Source of the DNA: an uncultured Eggerthellaceae bacterium | Lineage (GTDB): Bacteria > Actinomycetota > Coriobacteriia > Coriobacteriales > Eggerthellaceae | Length of the DNA: 53,786 bases | Assembly: GCA_910577495.1 (NCBI GenBank) | Contig: CAJTML010000001.1 | Span: forward strand, 48,292 to 102,077 | Reading direction: 5' to 3' | Shown: positions 26,704 to 34,863 of the stretch, piece after piece | Position numbering within the stretch: the first letter of the stretch is position 1 | Layout of the letters: each line of letters starts with the position of its first letter | The notes under the pieces: generated by a model | What the model saw: the letters and a program-made list of their open reading frames with translations, nothing else | What the model was told of the DNA's origin: nothing | Database searches by the model: none | Made by a program: the position numbers and the translations under genes

Positions 26704-27029
26704 GCGAGGGCTCCTCTTGTGTAGTACCTATGATGACAATTCGGTAGTATTCCTTGTTTTGTTCGCATGCACAATCGGTTTGATCAGGAAACATAAGAAA
26801 ATCTTTAAGAGTTACAAAGAAATACTCGTTTTACTTTTTTCGAGGGCATCAGTAGTATATGCTTCGCTTCCAATTCATATGAGAAAGAGGCTCCTACCAG
26901 GAGCTTAGCTTTTTGCGCTCTGGTGGAGGGAAGCTTGAAGTGAGACTTGTGAATGAGTGCTGTTACCTACGCAGCACCATTGAATGAAAGCACTACCACA
27001 TAAAACGTAGCGAAGTTGGGAAACGACGT
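26704..27029. other. Divergent regulatory region, lysR / eamA
   Basis: A 326-bp A+T-richer stretch with no convincing gene. It contains AGTAGTAT-like elements at about 26733 and 26850 and a short hairpin at 26890-26904 (GCTCCT-ACC-AGGAGC) trailed by TTAGCTTTTT, which could be a terminator or attenuator ahead of the transporter gene. Promoters for both genes should lie here, but none is clear enough to place. Confidence 0.5.
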
Positions 27030-28139
27030 ATGGAACGCATCAAAAACGCACGATGGCTCTTTATTGCCGCGATGATTCTACAAACGATCATTTTTGGATC
27101 AGGCAGCGCACTCACGAAAGTTGCCTATGACTCCGTGACGCCGCTGTGGTGCATGGCGCTTCGCTTTGGCCTGGCTACGGCGCTGTTTGCGCTCATCTTC
27201 GGCCCGCGCATGATGCGTCAGCTCCGCGGCGTGTCGGTGCGCGTGTGGATGCCGGCTGCGGTGTGCATGGCCATCTCGTTTATTGCATGCAACGTTGCTT
27301 TTAGTTTCACCGCGGTGACGACTGTTGGCTTTTTGGTTGCGCTGCCGGTTGTGTTTACGCCCATTTTGGGTTCGCTCATCAATAAGCAGCGCTATCCTTT
27401 GGCCTTCATTCCGTTTCAGGCTGCGGTCGTGTGCGGTTTGTACATGTTGTGCTGCAATGGGGGAGCGCTGACGTTTGGTCCAGGCGAAGCATTGGGCATT
27501 ATCGCTTCGGTTGCCATGGCAGGTTCCATCGTATTTTCGCAGCGACTCCTTTCGCACATTGATGCGGTAACGGTAGCAGGAACCCAGGTAGGAATGGCAT
27601 TTGTGCTCTCATTAGCGTGCGCGCTTGTCCTTGAACCGCCGGTGAACGTGGCCGCTATTGAGCCAGTTGCATGGGGAACCATCGCATTTCTGGCCGTGCT
27701 GTCATCGTGTGTGGCCTTCTTGCTGCAAAGTGCGGCGCTCAAGGTGCTTTCGTCTACGACGGTCTCGCTGCTTATCACGGGCGAGCCAGTGTTTACGGCG
27801 CTGTTCTCGTTCGCCATCTTGGGTGAGACACTTTCAGTCATGGGATTTGCTGGTGCTGGCATGATTATCGTGTCGGTTGTGCTGGCAACCCTGTATGAGG
27901 GTCGCCAAAGCGAGCTTCCCGAGGCGGCACCTGCTGCGGTGCCTGCAGCGTCTGTTGCACGCGTTGCAAAGCAAACTCCGATTGTCGCGCTTTCTTCGCG
28001 CATGTTGGCTGCGGCAACGTCGCGTACTCCACAGCACGTGAACCTGCCTGAGCGCATACTGACGAAGCATCCGCACTATTTGGGCGCGACGCGTTTCGCC
28101 GTGCGCGAGGCTGCGGTTCCGCCTGAGCGTGCTGCATAA
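27030..28139 (+). CDS. EamA/DMT-superfamily transporter
   Basis: A 369-residue inner-membrane protein with ten hydrophobic helices arranged as two EamA repeats (about residues 8-140 and 150-290). The GSGSALTKVAYDSVTPLWCMALRF-type opening and the late TGEPVFTALFSFAILGE segment are typical. A ~75-residue polar, Ala/Pro-rich C-terminal tail is unusual for the family (normally about 300 residues). The substrate is unknown; such carriers export amino acids or metabolites. It is likely controlled by the divergent LysR regulator. Confidence 0.87.
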   Translation: MERIKNARWLFIAAMILQTIIFGSGSALTKVAYDSVTPLWCMALRFGLATALFALIFGPRMMRQLRGVSVRVWMPAAVCMAISFIACNVAFSFTAVTTVGFLVALPVVFTPILGSLINKQRYPLAFIPFQAAVVCGLYMLCCNGGALTFGPGEALGIIASVAMAGSIVFSQRLLSHIDAVTVAGTQVGMAFVLSLACALVLEPPVNVAAIEPVAWGTIAFLAVLSSCVAFLLQSAALKVLSSTTVSLLITGEPVFTALFSFAILGETLSVMGFAGAGMIIVSVVLATLYEGRQSELPEAAPAAVPAASVARVAKQTPIVALSSRMLAAATSRTPQHVNLPERILTKHPHYLGATRFAVREAAVPPERAA

Positions 28140-28288
28140 GGCCACGTAGCCGCAACGAGGTCGCGCGCCCGTCTGCAAGAGTGCGCACACCGCGAAAAGA
28201 GCGCCGCCGTCCGTAACTAATTCGTTGCTAAACTGCCACCGAATAATTACCATATTACTCAGATTAGTCTCGTTCATTACATGAGCAA

Positions 28289-28319
28289 AGCCGCAATCCA
28301 GAATCTGGTGCGGCTTTTC
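28289..28319 (+). terminator. Hairpin terminator between the transporter and surface protein genes
   Basis: AGCCGCA...TGCGGCT with inner arms CCAGA/TCTGG forms a nearly unbroken 12-bp stem at 28289-28315, followed by TTTTCC. It sits 150 bases after the transporter stop and about 70 before the surface protein start, so it either ends the first transcript or attenuates the second. Confidence 0.7.
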
Positions 28320-28385
28320 CGTGTGGAACGCCACGAATCCTCGGAGCTCAAAACTGTCGGTAATTATTCAAGGAGTGTGAGTAGG

Positions 28386-31300
28386 GTGGCAACAATGGCG
28401 AAGAAGCTGTCGCGCGGCATGCTTGCGGCGCTCTTGGCGATTTCGCTCATGATCCCCATGGGAGCTTTGCAGCCTCAGGAGGCATGGGCAGATGAGGTAG
28501 AAGGTTCCACGGGATCTGGTACGGTTGATGACGTAACCCTTGAGATTAAGGCCGGAGCCGCAACGCTCAAGGAAAACACCACCAACACCTACAAGTTCCC
28601 GCATTTGACGGTTGTGTCGAATTCGTCGCGACCCATCAAAGGCATTACCATTCAGTTCACCTCGGCTATTACGACGGCTGACCATATTGACCTGAACGGT
28701 GTCGGAAAGTTCCAGCGCTATGCCGGCAGTAAGGCGGGTAACGTTTCCATCAACGTGCCTGAAGGCGCAACGGCTGATGAGTGGGCAGAATATCTGCGCG
28801 AAAACCTTGAGATCACCCTGGACGGCTCAACCACCAAGAGCTTGCGCATGATTGCAAGCTTTGATCCGGTCTCCACGCTCTATGACTACAACGCAACCAA
28901 TGGTCACTACTACGAGACCGTGCGCACCCGCGTGAACTGGGAAACCGCCTATGAGATCTGCAAGACTAAAAAATACATGGGCATGCAGGGCTATCTGGTA
29001 ACCATCACCTCCCAGCAAGAGCATGACTACGTCTATACGATGATTGCCGAGAACTGCTGGATGGGTGCAACCAGCTGGGATCCCTACACGTCGCCGGTCA
29101 AGAATACCTACGCCGATTTCTATAAGAGCAAAGGCATTACCATTCCGGGCACAACCCATACCGGAAGCACGGAGTTCTATTACTGGGTCTCCGGTCCTGA
29201 AGCGGGCAAAATTGTGAGCTACGGCCCGTTGAAAGGCCAAGTTGCCGCACCCGACCCTGAGGGTGGCACCATGTTTACCAACTGGGCAAGTGGCGAACCC
29301 AACAATTCAAGTGGCGAAATGTGCGCTCACTTCTACACGAGTGTGAATGGCCAGTGGAACGACTATGCCAATAACAACCAATGCTTCTACGTCATTGAGT
29401 ACGGTGGCATGCCGGGCGATGACGACAGCGGCGTTGACACATCGGGTGGCAATGGAGATGCTAATGTTGACGTAGACGTGTACGTAAAGGTTGACATCAA
29501 CATTGACCCATCAGGCAAAACGCTGACCACTGAGTCGTCTGATGTCTACGTTGGTCAGCCGCTCAATATTCGCGAAAACGTTAACGGCGGTGACGTGGAG
29601 ACCATCATTGGTCGCGACTCCGCTGGCAAGTTTATCACCGAGCCGGCAACGCCTGATCGCACGTATTACCAGCTCAAAGAGGGCGGCAACCGTAACAACC
29701 CTGATCACTGGATCAAGATGGATGCTGAACCCACCCATGTTGGTACCTATAAGGTTGTTTCGACCTGCGTATTCCAAAGCCCCTATGAGCAGGAAGACGG
29801 CCAAAAGGGGGGCCTTGTTGAGTATGTCGCTGGCGAGAGCGTCTTCCGCATTCGCCCCCTTGAAATTGATGTAACCAAGCCTGCACCCAGCACGCCGACG
29901 CCTGGTAATCCAGAAGGTGCGCCTGCAGGTGGCGAATTCATCAACGCTGATGGTTCAACAACTGAAGTTGCTGGTCGTGGCTTCGCCAAGCTGTATGACG
30001 GTACTACCAATATGGTGGCAGGTGCTGTAAATATTGCTGATGCAACGGTGGCGGGTGCGCAGGCCTATCTGACCTACGAGCATGCTGAGTTTGTGTCGAA
30101 GGATGCCGGCCAGGTTGAGCTGAAGCTCACCGGCGTTAAGCTTGCGGGCAAGGACGCGGCTGACTACAAGCTCAAAGGACTCAAATCCGACGGTACGCTG
30201 ACCGTGACAGGCGCGATTAAGCCGCGTACCCTTGAGGTGACCAGCACCTATGTCAACGACCTGGGCACCGAGGTTACCAGCTGGATTACGGGCATTCCGT
30301 TCTTTAATACCGCTGCAGCTATCGGCAGCAATGCAAACTACAAGCATAACGCGGGCGCATTCGACGCCTCCAAGGTGACCGGAAGCGATACCGACGGTCA
30401 GACGACCTGGCCGGTTGCGTGGCCTGCTAACTTGTTGGCGCCGGGTGATACACTCTCTGACGTGCTGGGCAGTGTGACTTACACGCCAGCAACGGCAGGT
30501 GGCATGCGCCTTAACCGCGCCGATCCGGCAATTGGCACCTATCTGCTGACGCCGAACTTCTCCAAGGTTTCGCGTACGTCGGCGGGCTTTGTAACGCAAG
30601 ATGGCAACTATGTGCTGAGCTTTGTGAAAGGCAAGCTTGGTGTGACAGCGCGTCCTTCTAATGTGATCAACAAAGATAACCCAATTGTTATTGAGACAAC
30701 CGTTACCCCTGATGGCGGCGACGATCCGGTCACGAAAGATGACCTGAAAGAGATTGTGGATAAAGAGTTGGGCGGAGATCCTGACCCCAACAATCCTGAT
30801 GATCCGCGCGGCAAGATTCCCGCGGGCGTTGAACCAGTGATCACCATCACCAAGGGTGGCACGGTGCAAGAAGAGATTGATCCGACGGAGCCGGGCGAAT
30901 ACAAGATCGTGGTGACGTATCCCGATCCTGACGGAACCGACATTGAGGTGGAGATTGAATACGTGATCGGCAAGGATCCGTCCCCGTCTCCAGCACCGAA
31001 CATGTTTGGCGTTTCCACGAAACTCAAAGGTGCTACCAGCGGCGCCTCCATCACGCCTTCACAGAGCGTTCGCCCTGGTGCTAACGTTGATATCAACTGG
31101 ACGGTCGGCCCGAACGCTTACGTTGCGCTCGTTGAGGTTGACGGCAAGGTTGTCTCGCCGACGCCTGCGGACTACACCTTCGCCAACATTAATGGCAACC
31201 ATGAGATTGTGGTGACGCTGGCGAACTATCCGGTGCTGCCGGGTCAGACCTCAAAGGGCTACTACACGGTCACCGTGAACAAGTACGGCGGCGCAAATGG

Positions 31301-33101
31301 CGTGGTGGTAAGCCCCTCGGCGGTGCTCAACAGTGGCGCGAATGGCGAAGTGACTTGGAACCCGGAGCCGGGGTATCTGGTCACGAGCGTGTTGGTTGAT
31401 GGCGTTGCGGTCAGCGCTGATGTGCTGGCGTCGGGTAAGTATGCCTTCCCTGACATTGCTGCAAACCACGTGGTGGATGTGTATTTCGCGCCGGTTTCGG
31501 GTGTGCCTACCATGAGCCAAACTGACCTGAATGTGACAACCAAGATTGTGGGCGGCCCGGGCTCCATTACGGGTGGTACGACCATCGCGCGCGGCGACAG
31601 CTACACGGTTGCGTGGGAGCCGGTCATCCAGACTACGCCGGACTACACAAGCCCCGATTACGCGGTCTATGAGGTTGCAAACGTTGAGGTCAACGGCAAA
31701 ACCGCAGCTGGTGGCGATGATCGTGACCTTGAGCTGACCAATATTCGCGAAAACAAAGACGTGGTAGTAACGGTCAAGCCAGTGCTCTACAACGTTTCAG
31801 TTCTGAAGTATGGTGCTGGCGAAGTATCCAACTCGCGTACGTTCTACAAGGGTCAACGCTACGAGCATATCTTTGGTGTTCCGGCTGATGGATCGCATAT
31901 TTCCTACATTGAGATTGATGGCGTGAAGTACTACGACGAGCGCGATGCAGCAACTACTGCGGTCGAAGAGGAAGCAGCGCAGAGCGAAGATGTTGCAGCG
32001 TCTGCTGAGGTGTCGTCTGCTGCTGACGTGGCGCCTGCTGCTGACGATGCTACCGCAACTGACGAAGCCCCTGCAGCATCTGCCGCTGCGACCGACACGA
32101 TCATTGCAACCTCTGCGGTACCGACCGTAGAGAAGGCTGCTGACGTTCGCGCAACTGAGCCAGTCTTTGAGCCAGAAGTCACCGATGCTAAGCAGCACGA
32201 CCAGGCAGCGCTTGACCTGGATATTACCGGTATCAGCAATGATCACCGTGTGGTGGTTTACTTCGCCGAAGATGGCAAGACGGCCAACCCTGATACCGTC
32301 AAAGATGAGGATCACGTGACGGTCGTGCCGGGTATTGAGGGCGGTCCGGGCGAGATCACTGGCGGCGGCATCATTAACGTTGGCGAAGACCCGACTCCTG
32401 AAATTACCTGGACAATTCCGGATGGTTATGTGCCTGATGGTATCTGGATTGACGATGTGTACTATCCGCTCAATCCCGACGATACGTCGTTTAACGTGCC
32501 TGCTGGCCTGGATCCCAATGTGGAGCACACGGTAAAGCTTGAGGTCACCAAGCGCGTGCCGGGCGACGAAGAGCTGCCGGTGCGCGATTATCCGGTGCTT
32601 GACACGACCGGTGCTGGCACGGTTAAGCAGTTCATGATTTATACCGAGCTGACGGGCGGTCCTGGCACGATCAGCGCTTCGGTGCAGGTCGTTGAGGGAT
32701 CCAGCCACACCGTGACCTGGACTGTTGGCGAAATTGATGGCGTGAAGTATCGCGTTGCGAAGGTGATTATCGATGGCGTTGAGCATCCTGAGCTTTTGAA
32801 TGCTACCGAGTACACTTTCGACGACATTGCAGGAGCGCACACGATTCAGGTCATCTTGGAGCCTATCCCTGAGCCGGAGGCACCTGAAGAGCCGAGCGTT
32901 CCGGCTGAGCCGCAGCCGTCTGAGCCAGATGAGAATCCGACGCTCCATAAGCTGCCCAGCACGCAAGGAACTACCGCCACGAAAGAGGTCGCGCTGGCGC
33001 CTACAGGTGATCCGCTGAGCGCTGCTGGCGTAATGCTGGTTGTGGTGGCGCTTGCAGGAGCTGGCGTTTTAGCACTTGCTCGTCGCAAAGAGCAACTCTA
33101 G
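28386..33101 (+). CDS. Large cell-wall-anchored surface protein with C-type lectin domain
   Basis: A 1571-residue secreted adhesin-like protein. The signal peptide (KKLSRGMLAALLAISLMIPM then a WADE-type cleavage region) covers about residues 4-36. A C-type-lectin-like domain follows at ~165-340, with GEPNN (EPN near residue 304, the mannose-type Ca motif) and GQWND. MBG/YDG-like beta domains (GFAKLYDGTTN near 530) come next. Several ~75-residue repeats ending in 'VVV.L/VVDVYF' strands lie at ~880-1190 and again near 1420-1510. They are interrupted by an acidic Ala-rich stretch (~1188-1265). The sorting signal LAPTGD (1537-1542), a hydrophobic helix and RRKEQL close the protein. GTG 28386 fits AGGAG at 28371; ATG 28395 is the alternative. 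The ligand is unknown. Confidence 0.88.
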   Translation: MATMAKKLSRGMLAALLAISLMIPMGALQPQEAWADEVEGSTGSGTVDDVTLEIKAGAATLKENTTNTYKFPHLTVVSNSSRPIKGITIQFTSAITTADHIDLNGVGKFQRYAGSKAGNVSINVPEGATADEWAEYLRENLEITLDGSTTKSLRMIASFDPVSTLYDYNATNGHYYETVRTRVNWETAYEICKTKKYMGMQGYLVTITSQQEHDYVYTMIAENCWMGATSWDPYTSPVKNTYADFYKSKGITIPGTTHTGSTEFYYWVSGPEAGKIVSYGPLKGQVAAPDPEGGTMFTNWASGEPNNSSGEMCAHFYTSVNGQWNDYANNNQCFYVIEYGGMPGDDDSGVDTSGGNGDANVDVDVYVKVDINIDPSGKTLTTESSDVYVGQPLNIRENVNGGDVETIIGRDSAGKFITEPATPDRTYYQLKEGGNRNNPDHWIKMDAEPTHVGTYKVVSTCVFQSPYEQEDGQKGGLVEYVAGESVFRIRPLEIDVTKPAPSTPTPGNPEGAPAGGEFINADGSTTEVAGRGFAKLYDGTTNMVAGAVNIADATVAGAQAYLTYEHAEFVSKDAGQVELKLTGVKLAGKDAADYKLKGLKSDGTLTVTGAIKPRTLEVTSTYVNDLGTEVTSWITGIPFFNTAAAIGSNANYKHNAGAFDASKVTGSDTDGQTTWPVAWPANLLAPGDTLSDVLGSVTYTPATAGGMRLNRADPAIGTYLLTPNFSKVSRTSAGFVTQDGNYVLSFVKGKLGVTARPSNVINKDNPIVIETTVTPDGGDDPVTKDDLKEIVDKELGGDPDPNNPDDPRGKIPAGVEPVITITKGGTVQEEIDPTEPGEYKIVVTYPDPDGTDIEVEIEYVIGKDPSPSPAPNMFGVSTKLKGATSGASITPSQSVRPGANVDINWTVGPNAYVALVEVDGKVVSPTPADYTFANINGNHEIVVTLANYPVLPGQTSKGYYTVTVNKYGGANGVVVSPSAVLNSGANGEVTWNPEPGYLVTSVLVDGVAVSADVLASGKYAFPDIAANHVVDVYFAPVSGVPTMSQTDLNVTTKIVGGPGSITGGTTIARGDSYTVAWEPVIQTTPDYTSPDYAVYEVANVEVNGKTAAGGDDRDLELTNIRENKDVVVTVKPVLYNVSVLKYGAGEVSNSRTFYKGQRYEHIFGVPADGSHISYIEIDGVKYYDERDAATTAVEEEAAQSEDVAASAEVSSAADVAPAADDATATDEAPAASAAATDTIIATSAVPTVEKAADVRATEPVFEPEVTDAKQHDQAALDLDITGISNDHRVVVYFAEDGKTANPDTVKDEDHVTVVPGIEGGPGEITGGGIINVGEDPTPEITWTIPDGYVPDGIWIDDVYYPLNPDDTSFNVPAGLDPNVEHTVKLEVTKRVPGDEELPVRDYPVLDTTGAGTVKQFMIYTELTGGPGTISASVQVVEGSSHTVTWTVGEIDGVKYRVAKVIIDGVEHPELLNATEYTFDDIAGAHTIQVILEPIPEPEAPEEPSVPAEPQPSEPDENPTLHKLPSTQGTTATKEVALAPTGDPLSAAGVMLVVVALAGAGVLALARRKEQL

Positions 33102-33137
33102 GCGTCGCAACAGGAACTGCACATTGCAAATGATTGA

Positions 33138-33167
33138 AAGCGGCTTGCTTCGGCAGGCCGCTTTTTT
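33138..33167 (+). terminator. Rho-independent terminator after the surface protein gene
   Basis: AAGCGGCTTGC and GCAGGCCGCTT pair around a TTCG loop and are followed by a TTTTTT run. Confidence 0.88.
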
Positions 33168-33204
33168 CATGTGCGCGTACAATGGGAGGCGAAGCGACGA
33201 GATG

Positions 33205-33876
33205 TTATTTGACGATTCGCTTGAGCGTCGCGTTGAACGTTTCTACGCAATAACCCGTTAGAACATTACGTGCTGCAGTAAGGCTGTCGGTAAAGCTCAA
33301 CTTGTTGCTTGCGTACAATCGTGCAGCAAGACGAATGGCGGCTCCGTCTTCCAAGGAGACGTCATCAGCCAAAAGTTCAACAACTGTTCCGAGCAGCGTA
33401 CGTGGAACTTGGTAGGTTTCTTCAAGTAATCGAACGGTGCGAGCTATGGTTTCTGGGTAAGCCTGTGCAGTACCGGCCGCTATGATGCGGTGAGCTTTTG
33501 CGGAGGCGCGCGATTCATCGTCAAGAAGGTACCTAAGCAGAATAGTTTCGTCGACAATAATCGGAGGGTGGTTTGGCGGACCGGAAAATGCAACTGCTGC
33601 ATGCTGTTTTCGTTCGCCCTCTTCTTTGATCCACGCGGTTCTCTCCTCGCCGGCAAGATGCGGATTTGCATAGTGGCGGAGTTTGCCAAACGCGGAAGTC
33701 TTTCCTTCGCTTTTGCTGAGGTGTGGTGTGAAAGGAAGTCGTCGCTCGTTTACGCTTTGTGCGATGAAGAGACGAACAGCTTCGGAAATGGATAAACCAA
33801 GTGCTTCAAATAAAACGTCGGCAGCTTGTTTAGTGCTCTCATCGATGCGTATTTGAAGGGTTGCTTGCTTGCTCAT
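33205..33876 (-). CDS. RelB/DinJ antitoxin-PIN toxin fusion, catalytic residues eroded
   Basis: A 223-residue single polypeptide. Residues 1-55 match RelB/DinJ antitoxins (ribbon-helix-helix: TLQIRIDESTKQAADVLFEA, GLSISEAVRLFI). After a ~45-residue linker, residues 106-220 match a VapC-type PIN domain (IIVDETILLRYLLDDE, LLEETYQVPR, KLSFTDSL, CVETFNATL). Of the PIN acidic residues, Asp109 and Asp197 remain. The usual Asn after the first Asp is Thr111, the central Glu aligns with Arg146, and the TFD Asp is Asn215. It may be an inactive or regulatory protein. The start follows AGGAG. The stop is just beyond the surface protein terminator. Confidence 0.8.
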   Translation of the reverse strand: MSKQATLQIRIDESTKQAADVLFEALGLSISEAVRLFIAQSVNERRLPFTPHLSKSEGKTSAFGKLRHYANPHLAGEERTAWIKEEGERKQHAAVAFSGPPNHPPIIVDETILLRYLLDDESRASAKAHRIIAAGTAQAYPETIARTVRLLEETYQVPRTLLGTVVELLADDVSLEDGAAIRLAARLYASNKLSFTDSLTAARNVLTGYCVETFNATLKRIVK

Positions 33877-33980
33877 AGGCTCTCCTGAGAAATTCTTTTT
33901 TTGCGGTATGAGTCAGAAAAAGCTCCATTTTGGGACGGCAATTTGAGGTTTCATAGCGTAAGTGCTGATCAGTGAAAAAA

Positions 33981-34002
33981 ATGTAATACAATAGTATTAC
34001 AT
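33981..34002. promoter_or_regulatory. Inverted repeat, possible operator for the RelB-PIN gene
   Basis: ATGTAATAC-AATA-GTATTACAT is a perfect nine-base inverted repeat about 105 bases upstream of the RelB-PIN start. RelB-type ribbon-helix-helix proteins repress their own promoters at such sites. It could equally be the target of a regulator of the operon on the other side. Confidence 0.45.
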
Positions 34003-34155
34003 ATGAAATTCGAGCGCTACGATTTTACTTTGTTAGCTTTTTAAAAATCAGAAAAAATCACTCTTTACTAACCGCGAATCACAGCGTATAACGAGCCTGA
34101 CAAACGCAAGGCACGAGCTGCCATCCGCTCATTATTCTTACATTGGTTTATAGAC

Positions 34156-34184
34156 TTACCGCAGGAGTCCTGCGTACTTATAGG
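34156..34184 (+). promoter_or_regulatory. Candidate promoter of the formate hydrogenlyase operon with embedded palindrome
   Basis: TTACCG (34156-34161), a 17-base spacer and TATAGG (34179-34184) fit a sigma-70-type promoter. CGCAGGA-G-TCCTGCG (34160-34174), a perfect seven-base palindrome, overlaps the -35 and spacer and could be an operator. Motif evidence only. Confidence 0.45.
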
Positions 34185-34296
34185 GGTTCACACGCAAAGC
34201 GGCGTTTCCGGGACGCTGTCATTGTGGAGTGTAGGGCTCGTGACTATGAGGCGGTAAGTAGGTTGAGATCTAAGAGAGAAATATGAGGAGGACTAC

Positions 34297-34845
34297 ATGG
34301 GCTCAAAATTTGTCATTGCAGACCCGGGCTTGTGCATTGGGTGCCAGACATGTATGGCTGGCTGCTTGCTCAAGCACAGCGTACCGGGAGATATTCCGAA
34401 GCCCCGACTAAATCTTGTTACAACCTTAACTATTTCGGCACCTATTGTGTGCCATCATTGCGCCGATGCACCTTGTGTGGCTTCTTGCCCAGAAGGTGCA
34501 TTGTATTTCGACGGTGATCGTGTTGCGGTAAAGCAAGAACGCTGCATCGGTTGCCGTAGTTGTGTGCTTGCTTGCCCGTATGGCGCGGTGGAGGTAGTTC
34601 CACAGGTAAGCGCATCACAGCTTGGAAATCTAACGCTTGAATCAACGCCTAAAGCCGCATTGGTGAAATGCGATCTTTGCTATGACCGCGAAGGCGGCCC
34701 TGCTTGTGTTGCAGCATGTCCCACTGGAGGTCTCATGCTGGTTGACGAGGAAGAACTGGCGGATCGTCAGCGCAAGCGCCGCATGAAAGCTGCTGTAGCA
34801 TCAAGTGCATTTTCAAGTGTGCCGCTGAACATGGACTTGAACTAG
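34297..34845 (+). CDS. 4Fe-4S polyferredoxin, HydN-like electron carrier
   Basis: A 182-residue soluble Fe-S protein with four cysteine clusters: CIGCQTCMAGC, CHHCADAPCVASC, CIGCRSCVLAC and CDLC...CVAAC. It is close to HydN/HycB, which carry electrons from formate dehydrogenase H to the hydrogenase. It lies directly upstream of fdhF with an 18-bp gap and is preceded by GAGGAGG. It is the likely first gene of the operon. Confidence 0.92.
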   Translation: MGSKFVIADPGLCIGCQTCMAGCLLKHSVPGDIPKPRLNLVTTLTISAPIVCHHCADAPCVASCPEGALYFDGDRVAVKQERCIGCRSCVLACPYGAVEVVPQVSASQLGNLTLESTPKAALVKCDLCYDREGGPACVAACPTGGLMLVDEEELADRQRKRRMKAAVASSAFSSVPLNMDLN

Positions 34846-34863
34846 GAGAGAGAGGAATAGATT

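Larger units (their letters stand above)
33877..34296. other. 420-bp divergent intergenic region upstream of the formate hydrogenlyase genes
   Basis: A+T-rich near the RelB-PIN gene and mixed toward the ferredoxin gene. It contains two palindromes, 33981-34002 and 34160-34174, and a candidate promoter at 34156-34184. No gene is seen. The 5' leader of the formate hydrogenlyase transcript would be ~105 bases, with no recognised riboswitch. Confidence 0.6.

Noticed and set aside
31797..32966. A 389-codon open frame on the minus strand opposite the surface protein gene
   Set aside because: It is fully antisense to a well-supported gene, lacks a ribosome site, and its Arg/His/Cys-rich content is that of a shadow frame.
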